From Candidatus Thermoflexus japonica (GTDB lineage Bacteria > Chloroflexota > Anaerolineae > Thermoflexales > Thermoflexaceae), in NCBI GenBank assembly GCA_002898735.1, contig BEHY01000009.1, positions 1-57,208 of the forward strand: 57,208 nt of DNA. Reading direction: 5' to 3'. Position 1 is the first letter of the stretch. Each line of letters begins with the position of its first letter. Positions 41,802 to 49,647 of this stretch are shown one piece after another. The notes beneath the pieces were generated by a model. The model made no database searches, was not told where the DNA came from, and worked only from the letters and a program-made list of their open reading frames with translations. Position numbers and translations under genes: made by a program.

Positions 41802-43010
41802 ATGGCGAGCTTCGATGAGGTCATAGGAGAGCTTCTTTCTCTGGCGGAGCGGCAGGGTTACCTCACGGTTACCGACATCCTGGAGATCTACCCGGAAGCC
41901 GAGGAGTCTCCCGAGGAGCTGGATGAGATCTGCCTGTGGTTGCAGGAAGCGGGCATTGAGCTCTACGATGACACCCGGATCAACATCGAGGAGGAGGAGC
42001 GGTTCCTTCGCGAGATCGAGGAGGAGGAAGAGGAGGAGGCGGAGGAACATTTCGAGACCAGCGATGTGGTCCTGGGGGAGGATGACGACCTGGCGGATAT
42101 CGATGTCGATGACACGGTAGGGCTCTATCTGAAGGAGATGGCCCGCGTCCCCCTGCTGACCAGTGAGGAAGAGGTGCGGCTGGCCCGGCAGGTGTTCCGG
42201 GGCCAGCAGGCCGCCCGACGGCTCCGGGAAGCTCGTCGTCTCTCCCCTCAACAGCGGGCCCGGCTGGAGCGGCTGGTGGAGGAAGGCCGCAAGGCCCGGG
42301 AACATCTCATTAAAGCCAACACCCGCCTGGTGGTCAGCATCGCCAAGAAATACATGGGCCGTGGGGTTCCGTTCCTGGACCTGATCCAGGAGGGGAACCT
42401 GGGGCTGATGAAGGCGGTGGAGAAGTTCGATTACCGGCGGGGTTACCGCTTCAGCACGTATGCCACGTGGTGGATCCGCCAGACCATCACCCGGGCCATC
42501 GCGGATCAGAGCCGCACGATCCGGGTTCCGGTTCACATGAGCGATCGGATCCGCAAGCTGTATCGGGTGGCCCATGAGCTGGAGCAGAGCCTGGGCCGCA
42601 AGCCGACCGCGGAGGAGATCGCTGCCGAACTGGGGGTGGATCCGCGGAAGGTGGAATGGATGTTCCGGGTTTCCTGGCAGCCGTTGAGCCTGGAGAACCC
42701 GGTGGGGGAGGATGAGGAGGACGAGCTGGGTTACTTCATCGAGGACGAATCTTCCCCCTCTCCGAACCAGATCGCCTACCAGAACCTGCTTCGGGAGAAG
42801 ATCGAGGAGATCCTCTCCACGCTGAGCCCGCGCGAGGCCCGGATCCTGCGGCTGCGGTTTGGCCTGGTGAACGGGCGGTGCTACACCCTGGAGGAAGTGG
42901 GGAAGAAGTTCGGGCTGACGCGAGAGCGCATCCGGCAGATCGAAGGGCGGGCTCTGCGTCGGCTGCGCCACCCCCGTCGGAGCCGCCAGCTGCGGGAGTT
43001 CCTGACCTGA
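41802..43010 (+). CDS. rpoD: RNA polymerase principal sigma factor (RpoD/SigA)
   Basis: A 402-residue group 1-type sigma factor. Residues 1-55 form a region 1.1-like domain ([25 protein letters not shown]). A highly acidic linker ([20 protein letters not shown]) comes next. Region 1.2 is [18 protein letters not shown]. Region 2 has the -10-binding [39 protein letters not shown]. Region 3 is [14 protein letters not shown] and region 4 ends in [35 protein letters not shown] stands before the ATG. The consensus-like promoters found here fit its specificity. A strong terminator follows. Confidence 0.97.
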   Translation: MASFDEVIGELLSLAERQGYLTVTDILEIYPEAEESPEELDEICLWLQEAGIELYDDTRINIEEEERFLREIEEEEEEEAEEHFETSDVVLGEDDDLADIDVDDTVGLYLKEMARVPLLTSEEEVRLARQVFRGQQAARRLREARRLSPQQRARLERLVEEGRKAREHLIKANTRLVVSIAKKYMGRGVPFLDLIQEGNLGLMKAVEKFDYRRGYRFSTYATWWIRQTITRAIADQSRTIRVPVHMSDRIRKLYRVAHELEQSLGRKPTAEEIAAELGVDPRKVEWMFRVSWQPLSLENPVGEDEEDELGYFIEDESSPSPNQIAYQNLLREKIEEILSTLSPREARILRLRFGLVNGRCYTLEEVGKKFGLTRERIRQIEGRALRRLRHPRRSRQLREFLT

Positions 43011-43040
43011 AGGGTTCTTGCGACCATATGGCTTGCAGGC

Positions 43041-43080
43041 GCCGGGCCGGCCCCTCCAGGCAGCCGGCCCGGCTTTGTTT
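43041..43080 (+). terminator. rho-independent terminator of rpoD
   Basis: GCCGGGCCGGC (43041-43051) and GCCGGCCCGGC (43063-43073) form an 11-bp GC stem with an 11-nt loop, followed by TTTGTTT, 31 bp after the rpoD stop. Confidence 0.88.
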
Positions 43081-43170
43081 CCCCAGATGGCCGATCCCCG
43101 GGCCACTTCCAGGACAATGCCCGAAGTCCTTCTCCGGCCGCCCTTCCCACCTCCTCTTTCATGGAAATGA

Positions 43171-43202
43171 AGAGGCCGCTTCCACACCCGGAAGCGGCCT
43201 CT
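43171..43202 (-). terminator. hairpin ending the small minus-strand unit
   Basis: AGAGGCCGCTTCC (43171-43183) and GGAAGCGGCCTCT (43190-43202) pair perfectly over 13 bp around a 6-nt loop. It follows the small peptide gene by about 20 bp on the minus strand. The downstream TCATTTCC is only weakly T-rich, so termination may be partial. Confidence 0.6.
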
Positions 43203-43221
43203 CGCGGCGGGCCGTCGCCGA

Positions 43222-43287
43222 TCAGCGGTCACCGGAGGTGATGCGACGGCCCGCCTCCTTCCGGTCTGTCCGACGTTTCTCGTCCAT
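43222..43287 (-). CDS. 21-residue charged peptide with an extended Shine-Dalgarno sequence
   Basis: ATG at 43287 to TGA at 43222-43224, 21 codons, beginning MDEKRRTDRK and ending in RITSGDR. More than half the residues are charged, with no hydrophobic segment. The ribosome binding site AGAAAGGAGGTGATG is complementary to almost the whole 3' tail of 16S rRNA (AUCACCUCCUUUCU), far beyond any other gene here. With a good promoter, this site and a hairpin terminator it looks like a genuine small transcription unit of about 200 nt: a micro-protein, a leader peptide without a downstream gene, or an sRNA with a decoy ribosome site. I recognise no family. Confidence 0.55.
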   Translation of the reverse strand: MDEKRRTDRKEAGRRITSGDR

Positions 43288-43301
43288 GTCGCATCACCTC
43301 C
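43234..43301. repeat. 14-bp perfect inverted repeat flanking the small peptide's coding start
   Basis: GGAGGTGATGCGAC (43234-43247) and its reverse complement GTCGCATCACCTCC (43288-43301) are separated by 40 bp. In the minus-strand RNA, the right arm is the Shine-Dalgarno and spacer of the 21-residue peptide and the left arm is an internal anti-Shine-Dalgarno copy at its end, so the fold would hide the ribosome binding site. Confidence 0.85.
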
Positions 43302-43380
43302 TTTCTGTGGGATGGCGCATCCGGTGGGCGCAGGGGGCATGGAACGGGGATCCGGAGGACCTGCGCCCGTAACAAACCGG

Positions 43381-43409
43381 ATCATGCATCGAAGGATCCC
43401 GGAAGTCAA
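43381..43409 (-). promoter_or_regulatory. candidate promoter of the small minus-strand unit
   Basis: On the minus strand TTGACT (43404-43409), 17-bp spacer, CATGAT (43381-43386). Transcription from here would reach the peptide start after about 85 nt and the hairpin at 43171-43202 after about 200 nt. Confidence 0.5.
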
Positions 43410-43552
43410 CTTCAGGCGGATCGCCCTCCGCGCCCTTTCATCCTCCTGCCGGGTCCCATGGGGGATTACACGGTCAGCCTCCCGAATCGGGGCTGAGGGG
43501 GTCGCCGCGGGTGGACCTGCTCAGCCCAGAACGGATGCCCCGGGGTTATCCC

Positions 43553-44125
43553 TTATCGGCCCCGGGGTCGGCCGTAGAGCCACCAGAAGCGGTCGCGCGG
43601 GAAGACCGCCTGCAGGGCCTCCTCCCATAGAAACGGACCGAGCTCCCAGTTTCGCCGCAATGTCTGATCCAGCGCCCGCAATCGGTTCCGGATGTTCTCC
43701 ACATCGAGCCCGAGGCGTTCTCCCTCTTCCAGCAGAAGCTCGATCTTTAAGCGAATGTGCGCCTGAGCCGGATAGCTCGCGGCGACCTCTTCGGGATGTT
43801 TCTCATAATCCTCCAGATACCAGGTCCAGGCGTCCAGGCGGCTGCTGAGCTCCCGCTCCAGCTTCCCCCGGTAGCGGGCCCGATGAACCTCCCGCACCCG
43901 CTCCAGATGGGCTTTCAGGGCTTCCAGCTCCGTCCGGGCCTGTGCGGGGAGACGGGCCTGAAGCGCCTCCAGCCGCCGCAGGCTCTCCAGCAGGCCACCG
44001 ATGCTGAGCGACGGGAAGGTGGCTGAGAAGGGACGAAGGGGCCAGTAAACCAGGTCCGAGGCCAGATAGTCCTCGATGGCCGCCATCCCTTCCCGCACGA
44101 AGGTCAGTTCATCCTCCGGTTTCAT
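43553..44125 (-). CDS. conserved hypothetical helical protein
   Basis: A 190-residue soluble, mostly alpha-helical protein of unknown function. It contains long charged helices (LESLRRLEALQARLPAQART, ELEALKAHLERVREVHRARY) and a tryptophan-rich middle (LDAWTWYLEDYEKHPEEVAASY). It ends FLWEEALQAVFPRDRFWWLYGR. No catalytic motif, signal or membrane segment is visible. The regular composition and a start with KPEDELTFVREGM argue that it is a real gene. Its ATG at 44125 lies 10 bp from the stop of the P-loop kinase, so the two are probably co-transcribed. Confidence 0.75.
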   Translation of the reverse strand: MKPEDELTFVREGMAAIEDYLASDLVYWPLRPFSATFPSLSIGGLLESLRRLEALQARLPAQARTELEALKAHLERVREVHRARYRGKLERELSSRLDAWTWYLEDYEKHPEEVAASYPAQAHIRLKIELLLEEGERLGLDVENIRNRLRALDQTLRRNWELGPFLWEEALQAVFPRDRFWWLYGRPRGR

Positions 44126-44135
44126 AACATTCCCC

Positions 44136-44891
44136 CTATGGCTGAGGAGCGCCCGCCCCCGGGTAAGCGGCCTGATGGATGGCCCTCACCAGTTGGGGGA
44201 GCAGGGTGTCCAGATCCTGGGAGGTATCCACCTCGAGATAGGGTCGACCGATCGGCTCCATATAGCGTCGCATCCGCTCGTAGACCGACCAGGTGGCCTC
44301 GCTGGCATCTTCCGGATGACGCTGACGGATGCGTCCCTCCAGGCGATCCCGCACCACCTCCGGCGGGGCGGTGACCAGGAGGATCACCAGGGGGATCCGG
44401 AGGCGGTCCGCGATCTGATAGATCAGGGCGCGGTGAGCCTCGATCAGGTTGGTGGCGTCGAAGATCACCGAGGAGCCCTGGCGCAGGAGCTGCTCCATGA
44501 GCACCCGGCACACCTGATGGACGCGCCGGCTTTCATTCAGGGTGTGCCGGGGCCACTTGAACAGGATCCGCCGCACCCGGTCGGACTCCACGATGGGGGC
44601 CGGGAGGAGGGCGGCCAGCCGACGGGCCAGGGTGGATTTCCCGGTCCCGGGCAGGCCCACCATCAGGATCAGCCGGGGATGGGGGGTGGGGATGGGGCGG
44701 ATCTCCAGCGCCTGGGCGGCCCGCCTGGCCATCGCCTCCGCCTCTCCCCGGGGGAGGGGGTATGGGGAAGGAACTCCCAGGCTTCCGTCCCGCCGCAGCG
44801 TGCGATCCAGGCCCTCCTGATCCGTTTTACGCGGCTCCGAAATCCCACGCTCTTCCATCCCCGTGGAACTCCGTTCGTGGTCGCGCTCCAT
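44136..44891 (-). CDS. AAA_33-type P-loop kinase
   Basis: A 251-residue ATP-binding protein. LILMVGLPGTGKSTLARRLAALL carries Walker A (GLPGTGKST, 79-87). SSVIFDATNLIEAHRALIYQIADRLRIPLVILLVTAPPEVVRDRL is the Walker B and lid region typical of the small AAA_33/zeta-toxin-like kinases that phosphorylate nucleosides, RNA ends or small molecules. The first 70 residues are variable and may be partly untranslated: an ATG at 44858 with GGAG upstream is an alternative start. The substrate is unknown. It is divergent from the EamA transporter gene. Confidence 0.8.
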   Translation of the reverse strand: MERDHERSSTGMEERGISEPRKTDQEGLDRTLRRDGSLGVPSPYPLPRGEAEAMARRAAQALEIRPIPTPHPRLILMVGLPGTGKSTLARRLAALLPAPIVESDRVRRILFKWPRHTLNESRRVHQVCRVLMEQLLRQGSSVIFDATNLIEAHRALIYQIADRLRIPLVILLVTAPPEVVRDRLEGRIRQRHPEDASEATWSVYERMRRYMEPIGRPYLEVDTSQDLDTLLPQLVRAIHQAAYPGAGAPQP

Positions 44892-44949
44892 CCGGGCTGG
44901 TGATGATCCGGAGGTTCAGGGAGAGATTCCAGGGCGCTGTTCGGACGAT

Positions 44950-44978
44950 TTGTCAGAAGCGTTCGATTGAATTATACC
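44950..44978 (+). promoter_or_regulatory. candidate promoter of the EamA transporter gene
   Basis: TTGTCA (44950-44955), 17-bp spacer, TATACC (44973-44978), 84 bp before the GTG start at 45063. Confidence 0.55.
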
Positions 44979-45062
44979 GGAAGCCGATATTCTGGGGGGC
45001 CGCGCGGGGGCGTTGAAGGGCTCTCGTGCCGTGCTCCAAAGCCCCATGGGGAGGCAGACAGC

Positions 45063-45983
45063 GTGCGCAACCTGGAAAAACCCCCTGTTCCCCCTTACCT
45101 GGTCCTGTCCGTCGGCCTCCTGGCCGTTTCCATGTCCTCGATTTTCATCCGTTTCGCCCAGCGGGAAGCCTCTTCTCTGGTCATCGCGGCTTATCGTTTG
45201 ACCCTGGCCACATTGCTGGTCCTTCCGGCGGCCCTCCTGCGTTATCGCCACGAGCTGGCGCAGGTGACCCGCCGGGATCTCTTCTGGATGGCGCTGTCCG
45301 GGGTCTTCCTGGCCCTGCATTTCGTCACCTGGATCACCTCCCTGGAATACACGACGGTGGCCAGCTCGGTGGTGCTGGTTTCCCTCTCGCCGGTTTTCGT
45401 CGCCGTTGCCGCGCCGGTTTTCCTGGGCGAAGCCATCACCTCCCGGGTCGTCCTGGGGATTCTTATCGCCCTGGCCGGGAGCGTCGTGGTAGGCTTCAGC
45501 GACGCGTGTTCATGGCCGCCGCTGCGCTGCACGCTGGAAGGAGGGGGCCGCCTGCCCGTGGTCGGCAATCTCCTGGCCCTCATCGGAGCGATCATGGTGG
45601 CCGGCTATTTCATGATCGGCCGCCGGGTGCGCAGCCGGTTCTCCCTCCCCGTATATATCGGCTTCGTCTACGGATCCGCCGCGCTGGTCTGCTTGCTGAT
45701 CGTGGCCGGATCCGGGCTCCCGATCCTGGGCTATTCGCCCCAGACCTATCTCTGGATGACCCTGGTCGCGCTCTTCCCGCAGTTGATCGGGCATTCCTCC
45801 TTCAACTGGGCCCTGCGTTACCTGCCGACGGCGGTGGTCACCGTGACCACCCTGGGGGAACCCATCGGCTCAACGATCCTGGCCTATGTCATCTTGCGGG
45901 AGGTGCCCACATGGGTGAAGATCCTTGGGGGCGGCTTGATCCTCACCGGCATTGCGATCGTGTCTCAGGAGAGAGAGCGCTGA
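45063..45983 (+). CDS. EamA-family (DMT superfamily) transporter
   Basis: A 306-residue membrane protein of ten predicted helices in two five-helix EamA repeats. YLVLSVGLLAVSMSSIFIRFAQREASSLVIAAYRLTLATLLVLP opens the first repeat. TTVASSVVLVSLSPVFVAVAAPVFLGE is the characteristic end of it, and TAVVTVTTLGEPIGSTILAYVILRE is the matching end of the second. Such proteins export amino acids or other metabolites. The GTG at 45063 is preferred (GGGGAGG upstream); an open frame extends to 44967. It lies 45 bp before tryptophanase on the same strand, so export of an amino acid or indole-related compound is conceivable. Confidence 0.9.
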   Translation: MRNLEKPPVPPYLVLSVGLLAVSMSSIFIRFAQREASSLVIAAYRLTLATLLVLPAALLRYRHELAQVTRRDLFWMALSGVFLALHFVTWITSLEYTTVASSVVLVSLSPVFVAVAAPVFLGEAITSRVVLGILIALAGSVVVGFSDACSWPPLRCTLEGGGRLPVVGNLLALIGAIMVAGYFMIGRRVRSRFSLPVYIGFVYGSAALVCLLIVAGSGLPILGYSPQTYLWMTLVALFPQLIGHSSFNWALRYLPTAVVTVTTLGEPIGSTILAYVILREVPTWVKILGGGLILTGIAIVSQERER

Positions 45984-46028
45984 GGGCGAAGGGCATAACT
46001 CCTCAACTCGTCTGGAGGGAGGCTTTCC

Positions 46029-47414
46029 ATGCCGATCCATCCCCCGGAACCTTTCCGGATCAAGGTGGTGGAGCCGCTAAGGCGGCTCTCGCGGGAGGAG
46101 CGACGGCAGCGCCTTCAGGAGGCGGGTTATAACCTCTTCCGCCTGCGCGCGGAAGATGTATTCATCGACCTGCTCACGGATTCCGGGACAGGGGCGATGA
46201 GCGACCGCCAGTGGGGGGCGATGATGCAGGGCGATGAATCCTACGCGGGCGCCCGGAGTTTCTACCGATTCCAGGAGACCGTTCAGGAGATCACGGGCTA
46301 TCCTTACGTGGTGCCCGTGCATCAGGGCCGTGCGGCGGAGCATATCTTCTTCGCCGTGACCGTGCGGCCCGGCCAGCGGGTCCCCAGCAACAACCATTTC
46401 GATACCACCCGGGCGAACCTCCTGGCCCGCCCCGCCGATCCGGTCGACCTGGTCATCGATGAGGCGTATGATCCCACCCTCGAGCATCCCTTCAAAGGGA
46501 ACATGGACCCGGCCAGGCTGGAGGCGTTCTTCGAACAGGTTGGGCCTGAAAACATCCCCTTTGTGATGCTGACGCTGACCAATAACACCGTAGGCGGACA
46601 GCCCGTCTCTATGGAGAACGTCCGCACGGTGGCGGCCATCGCCCACCGGTATGGGAAGAGGCTCTATCTGGATGCGGCCCGGTATGCGGAGAACGTGTAT
46701 CTCATCAAGCTGCGCGAGCCGGGCTACGCCGGCCGGCCGGTGAGGGAGATCGCCCGGGAACTCTTCGGATACGCCGATGGCTGCCTGATGAGCGCCAAGA
46801 AAGACGGGCTGGTCAACATCGGCGGGTTCATCGCTCTGAAGGATCCCGAGCTCTACGAAGCGTTATGCGCCCAGCTGGTGCTCCGGGAAGGATTCCCCAC
46901 CTATGGCGGGCTGGCCGGGCGGGACCTGGAGGCCATTGCGGTGGGTCTGAGGGAGGCGCTGGATGAGGATTACCTGGCCTACCGGATCGCTCAGGTGCGC
47001 TATCTGGCGGAATCCCTTCAGCAGGCCGGAATCCCCATTGTGGTGCCCCCGGGAGGACACGCGGTGTATCTGGACGCCGGCCGGTTTCTCCCCCACATCC
47101 CTCCATCCGAATACCCGGGCCATGCCCTTGCGGTCCACCTGTACCTGGAAGGCGGGATCCGGGGTGTGGAGATCGGCAGTGTGATGCTGGCGCAGGAGGA
47201 TCCTCAGACGGGGCAGATGCTCCACCCCCGTCTGGAGCTGGTGCGGCTGGCGATCCCCCGGCGGGTTTACACCCAGAGCCATCTGGATTACGTGGTCGAG
47301 GTGTGCGCCCGGGTCTACGCGCAACGGGAGCGGATCCGGGGGTTCCGCATTCTTCGAGCGCCGAAGCTCCTGCGCCACTTCATGGCCTGGTTCGAGCCGC
47401 TGGGAGAACTTTAG
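46029..47414 (+). CDS. tnaA: tryptophanase (tryptophan indole-lyase)
   Basis: A 461-residue PLP enzyme of the beta-eliminating lyase family, cleaving tryptophan to indole, pyruvate and ammonia. LTDSGTGAMSDRQWGAMMQGDESYAG and SNNHFDTTRAN are shared with tyrosine phenol-lyase. The PLP lysine is in LMSAKKDGLVNIGGF (Lys258). The decisive segment near residue 375 reads GGIRGVEIGSVML, matching TnaA (AVEIGS) rather than the MERG of tyrosine phenol-lyase, whose Arg381 binds the phenol. GTCTGGAGGGAGGC precedes the ATG. No TnaC leader is apparent in the 45-bp gap behind the EamA gene. Confidence 0.85.
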   Translation: MPIHPPEPFRIKVVEPLRRLSREERRQRLQEAGYNLFRLRAEDVFIDLLTDSGTGAMSDRQWGAMMQGDESYAGARSFYRFQETVQEITGYPYVVPVHQGRAAEHIFFAVTVRPGQRVPSNNHFDTTRANLLARPADPVDLVIDEAYDPTLEHPFKGNMDPARLEAFFEQVGPENIPFVMLTLTNNTVGGQPVSMENVRTVAAIAHRYGKRLYLDAARYAENVYLIKLREPGYAGRPVREIARELFGYADGCLMSAKKDGLVNIGGFIALKDPELYEALCAQLVLREGFPTYGGLAGRDLEAIAVGLREALDEDYLAYRIAQVRYLAESLQQAGIPIVVPPGGHAVYLDAGRFLPHIPPSEYPGHALAVHLYLEGGIRGVEIGSVMLAQEDPQTGQMLHPRLELVRLAIPRRVYTQSHLDYVVEVCARVYAQRERIRGFRILRAPKLLRHFMAWFEPLGEL

Positions 47415-47532
47415 GGAAGGGGGCTCGGGCTACAACCCCGGTTGCCGGGCGGATTCTCTGATCCGCTCGAAATATTCGAACATGGACCGGGCAGGTGGCG
47501 GGCCGTTCGCCTCTCCCCCTATCGCCCGGATC

Positions 47533-48762
47533 TCACTCCCACCGCCAGACCTCGACGGAGTCCCCTGCTTGAAGGCCATTGAGATCCAGGGGAACCATGA
47601 CCAGGCCATCGGAACGGGCCAGGGTGAAGATCATGTTGCTTTTTCCGAACAACGGCTCCGCCCACCATGTCCCCTCGCGATGGATCAGCCGGACCGGCAC
47701 CCAGTCGATGCGCCCCGGCGCGGAGGGGATGTTGTGGGTCAGACGGGCGGGTTGGAGGGAGGGGGCTGGCGGCTCCAGGCCCTGAAGGAAGTAAAGCAAT
47801 GGGACGAGGAGCATGCGAGCGACGACGAAAGCGGAGACCGGGTTGCCTGGCAGCCCCAGAACCGGCTTCCCGCGGCAAAAGGCGACCAGGGTGGGTTTCC
47901 CGGGGCGGATGGCCAGCCCGTGGGCCAGGATCCCCGGGGGACCCAGACGTTCGATCACGGTGGCCGTGAGATCCCGGGTGCTGACGGAGCTGCCCGCTGT
48001 GAACACCAGCACATCTGCAGTCTCGAAGGCTTCCTGAGCCATCTGTTCCAGGATCTCCAGTCGATCCGGCGCGATCCCCCGGGGGATGGGCTCTCCACCG
48101 TGTTGACGGATCAGGCCGATCAGCGAGAAGGTGTTGACATCGCGAACCTGCCCGGGCCGGGGAGTTTGCTCGGGGGGGACGATCTCATCCCCACTGCCGA
48201 GGATGGCCACCCGGGGTGCCCGCGTCGCCGGGACTTCCACCACCCCCAGTGCGGCCAGGGCCCCCAGGTCCTGAGGGCGAAGGCGGTGGTGCGCGGGGAA
48301 GGCGATCGCCCCCGCCGGGATGTCCTCGCCGATCCCGATTACGTTCTCCCCGGGGGCGACCGGCCGCAGCACCTCGATGGTCTCCGCATCCAGCCGCTGG
48401 GTTCGTTCCAGCATCACCACCGCATCGGCCCCCTCCGGGAGCATCCCGCCGGTGTGAATCAGGGCGGCTTCGCCCGGGCCGATGGACAGCCCGGGGGCCC
48501 GGCCCATGGGGACTTCGCCGACCAGGCGCAGGTAAGCGGGGAGGCTTTCCGTAGCGCCGAACGTATCCGCCGCCCGCACGGCGTAGCCATCAACGGTGCT
48601 GCGGGGGAACGCGGGAAGCGGTTCCGGGGCGAAGATCGGTTGCGCCAGGATCCGCCCCAGGGCCCGGGCCAGCGGCACCGTTTCCGGGGGCAGGGGGGAA
48701 AGATGCGCGCGCAGCTGCTCCAGCGCTTTCTCCGGCGGCAGCACCGTGAAGAATTCCGGCAT
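47533..48762 (-). CDS. moeA: molybdopterin molybdotransferase
   Basis: A 409-residue MoeA, which inserts molybdate into adenylylated molybdopterin. PAFPRSTVDGYAVRAADT is the N-terminal signature. VGEVPMGRAPG...AALIHTGGMLPEGADAVVMLERT and RPQDLGALAALGVVEVPATRAPRVAILGSGDEIV follow, and FTAGSSVSTRDLTATVIERLG...RPGKPTLVAFCRGKPVLGLPGNPVSAFV is the catalytic MoCF domain. A C-terminal domain IV is present. It is divergent from efp and converges on tnaA. NrfHA needs no Mo; the Mo enzymes it serves are elsewhere. Confidence 0.96.
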   Translation of the reverse strand: MPEFFTVLPPEKALEQLRAHLSPLPPETVPLARALGRILAQPIFAPEPLPAFPRSTVDGYAVRAADTFGATESLPAYLRLVGEVPMGRAPGLSIGPGEAALIHTGGMLPEGADAVVMLERTQRLDAETIEVLRPVAPGENVIGIGEDIPAGAIAFPAHHRLRPQDLGALAALGVVEVPATRAPRVAILGSGDEIVPPEQTPRPGQVRDVNTFSLIGLIRQHGGEPIPRGIAPDRLEILEQMAQEAFETADVLVFTAGSSVSTRDLTATVIERLGPPGILAHGLAIRPGKPTLVAFCRGKPVLGLPGNPVSAFVVARMLLVPLLYFLQGLEPPAPSLQPARLTHNIPSAPGRIDWVPVRLIHREGTWWAEPLFGKSNMIFTLARSDGLVMVPLDLNGLQAGDSVEVWRWE

Positions 48763-48918
48763 CGGATTTCACCTCCCATCCCGCATGACAGGTTGCCGCA
48801 TCGGGAGAGGATCGCCCCACCCCTCCCGTTCATTTCCTGAAGGCACCCGGTGGCTCGTATCCGGAACGCAGAGCGGACAGAACGCTCCGCCCGGATCCCC
48901 GGCCTGCAGCCGGATCCT

Positions 48919-48947
48919 TTGACGGGCCTCCCTCTCTTTTTTATAAT
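48919..48947 (+). promoter_or_regulatory. promoter of efp
   Basis: TTGACG (48919-48924), 17-bp spacer and perfect TATAAT (48942-48947), about 100 bp before the efp start. No other element is evident in the 288-bp gap to moeA. Confidence 0.75.
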
Positions 48948-49050
48948 GCCCTTCGGATCCGAAGGCCATGGAGGCTTGAGAAGCCCCGGGGGTGGGCGAT
49001 CTGGAGCCTCCGACTTCCCCAAACCCCGTTATGTTCGGGAGGATGGATCG

Positions 49051-49611
49051 ATGATCGATGTGAATGACCTGCGAAAGGGAACCACGTTTATCCTGGATGG
49101 GCAGATCTACGAGGTCCTGGAGTATCAGCATCACAAGCCGGGTCGGGGGAACGCCTTCATCCGGACCAAACTCCGCAACCTGCGCACCGGCGCCATCATT
49201 GATAAAACGTTCCTCTCCGGAGATCGGGTGCAGGACATCCGGGTGGAGAACCGGGAGGTCCAGTTCCTGTATCGGGACGGTGATCTTTATTACATGATGG
49301 ATACCCGGACCTACGAGCAGATCCCGGTCCCGGCGGAGCGCCTGGGGGAGGCGGTGAACTTCCTGAAAGAGGGGATCACGCTGATCCTGCGGGAATATGA
49401 AGGCGAGCCCCTGGGGGTGGAGCTGCCGGTGACGGTGGATCTGCAGGTGGTGGAGGCGGAGCCGGGGGTGAAGGGCGATACGGCCTCCGGGGCGGATAAG
49501 TGGGTGGTGGTGGAAACCGGCTATCGGCTTCGGGTTCCCCTCTTCGTCAACGAGGGGGACATCATCCGGGTGGACACGCGGACCGGGGAATATGTGACCC
49601 GTGTGGGTTGA
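49051..49611 (+). CDS. efp: translation elongation factor P
   Basis: A 186-residue EF-P that rescues ribosomes stalled at consecutive prolines. The three beta domains are complete: MIDVNDLRKGTTFILDGQIYEVLEYQHHKPGRGNAFIR, then FLYRDGDLYYMMDTRTYEQ, and KGDTASGADKWVVVETGYRLRVPLFVNEGDIIRVDTRTGEYVTR. The tip residue is Arg32 (PGRGNAF) rather than the lysine modified by EpmA or the Bacillus pathway. Arginine here is the type seen in Thermus and in EarP-rhamnosylated factors; no earP is nearby. Start at the ATG 49051 with CGGGAGGATGG. fabF follows after 36 bp. Confidence 0.97.
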   Translation: MIDVNDLRKGTTFILDGQIYEVLEYQHHKPGRGNAFIRTKLRNLRTGAIIDKTFLSGDRVQDIRVENREVQFLYRDGDLYYMMDTRTYEQIPVPAERLGEAVNFLKEGITLILREYEGEPLGVELPVTVDLQVVEAEPGVKGDTASGADKWVVVETGYRLRVPLFVNEGDIIRVDTRTGEYVTRVG

Positions 49612-49647
49612 AGGGATGCCTGCCGGACTCTCCAGCGGGAGGTTTCG

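Noticed and set aside
46029..47414. Tyrosine phenol-lyase as the identity of the beta-eliminating lyase
   Set aside because: The segment carrying the phenol-binding arginine in that enzyme reads VEIGS here, as in tryptophanase.
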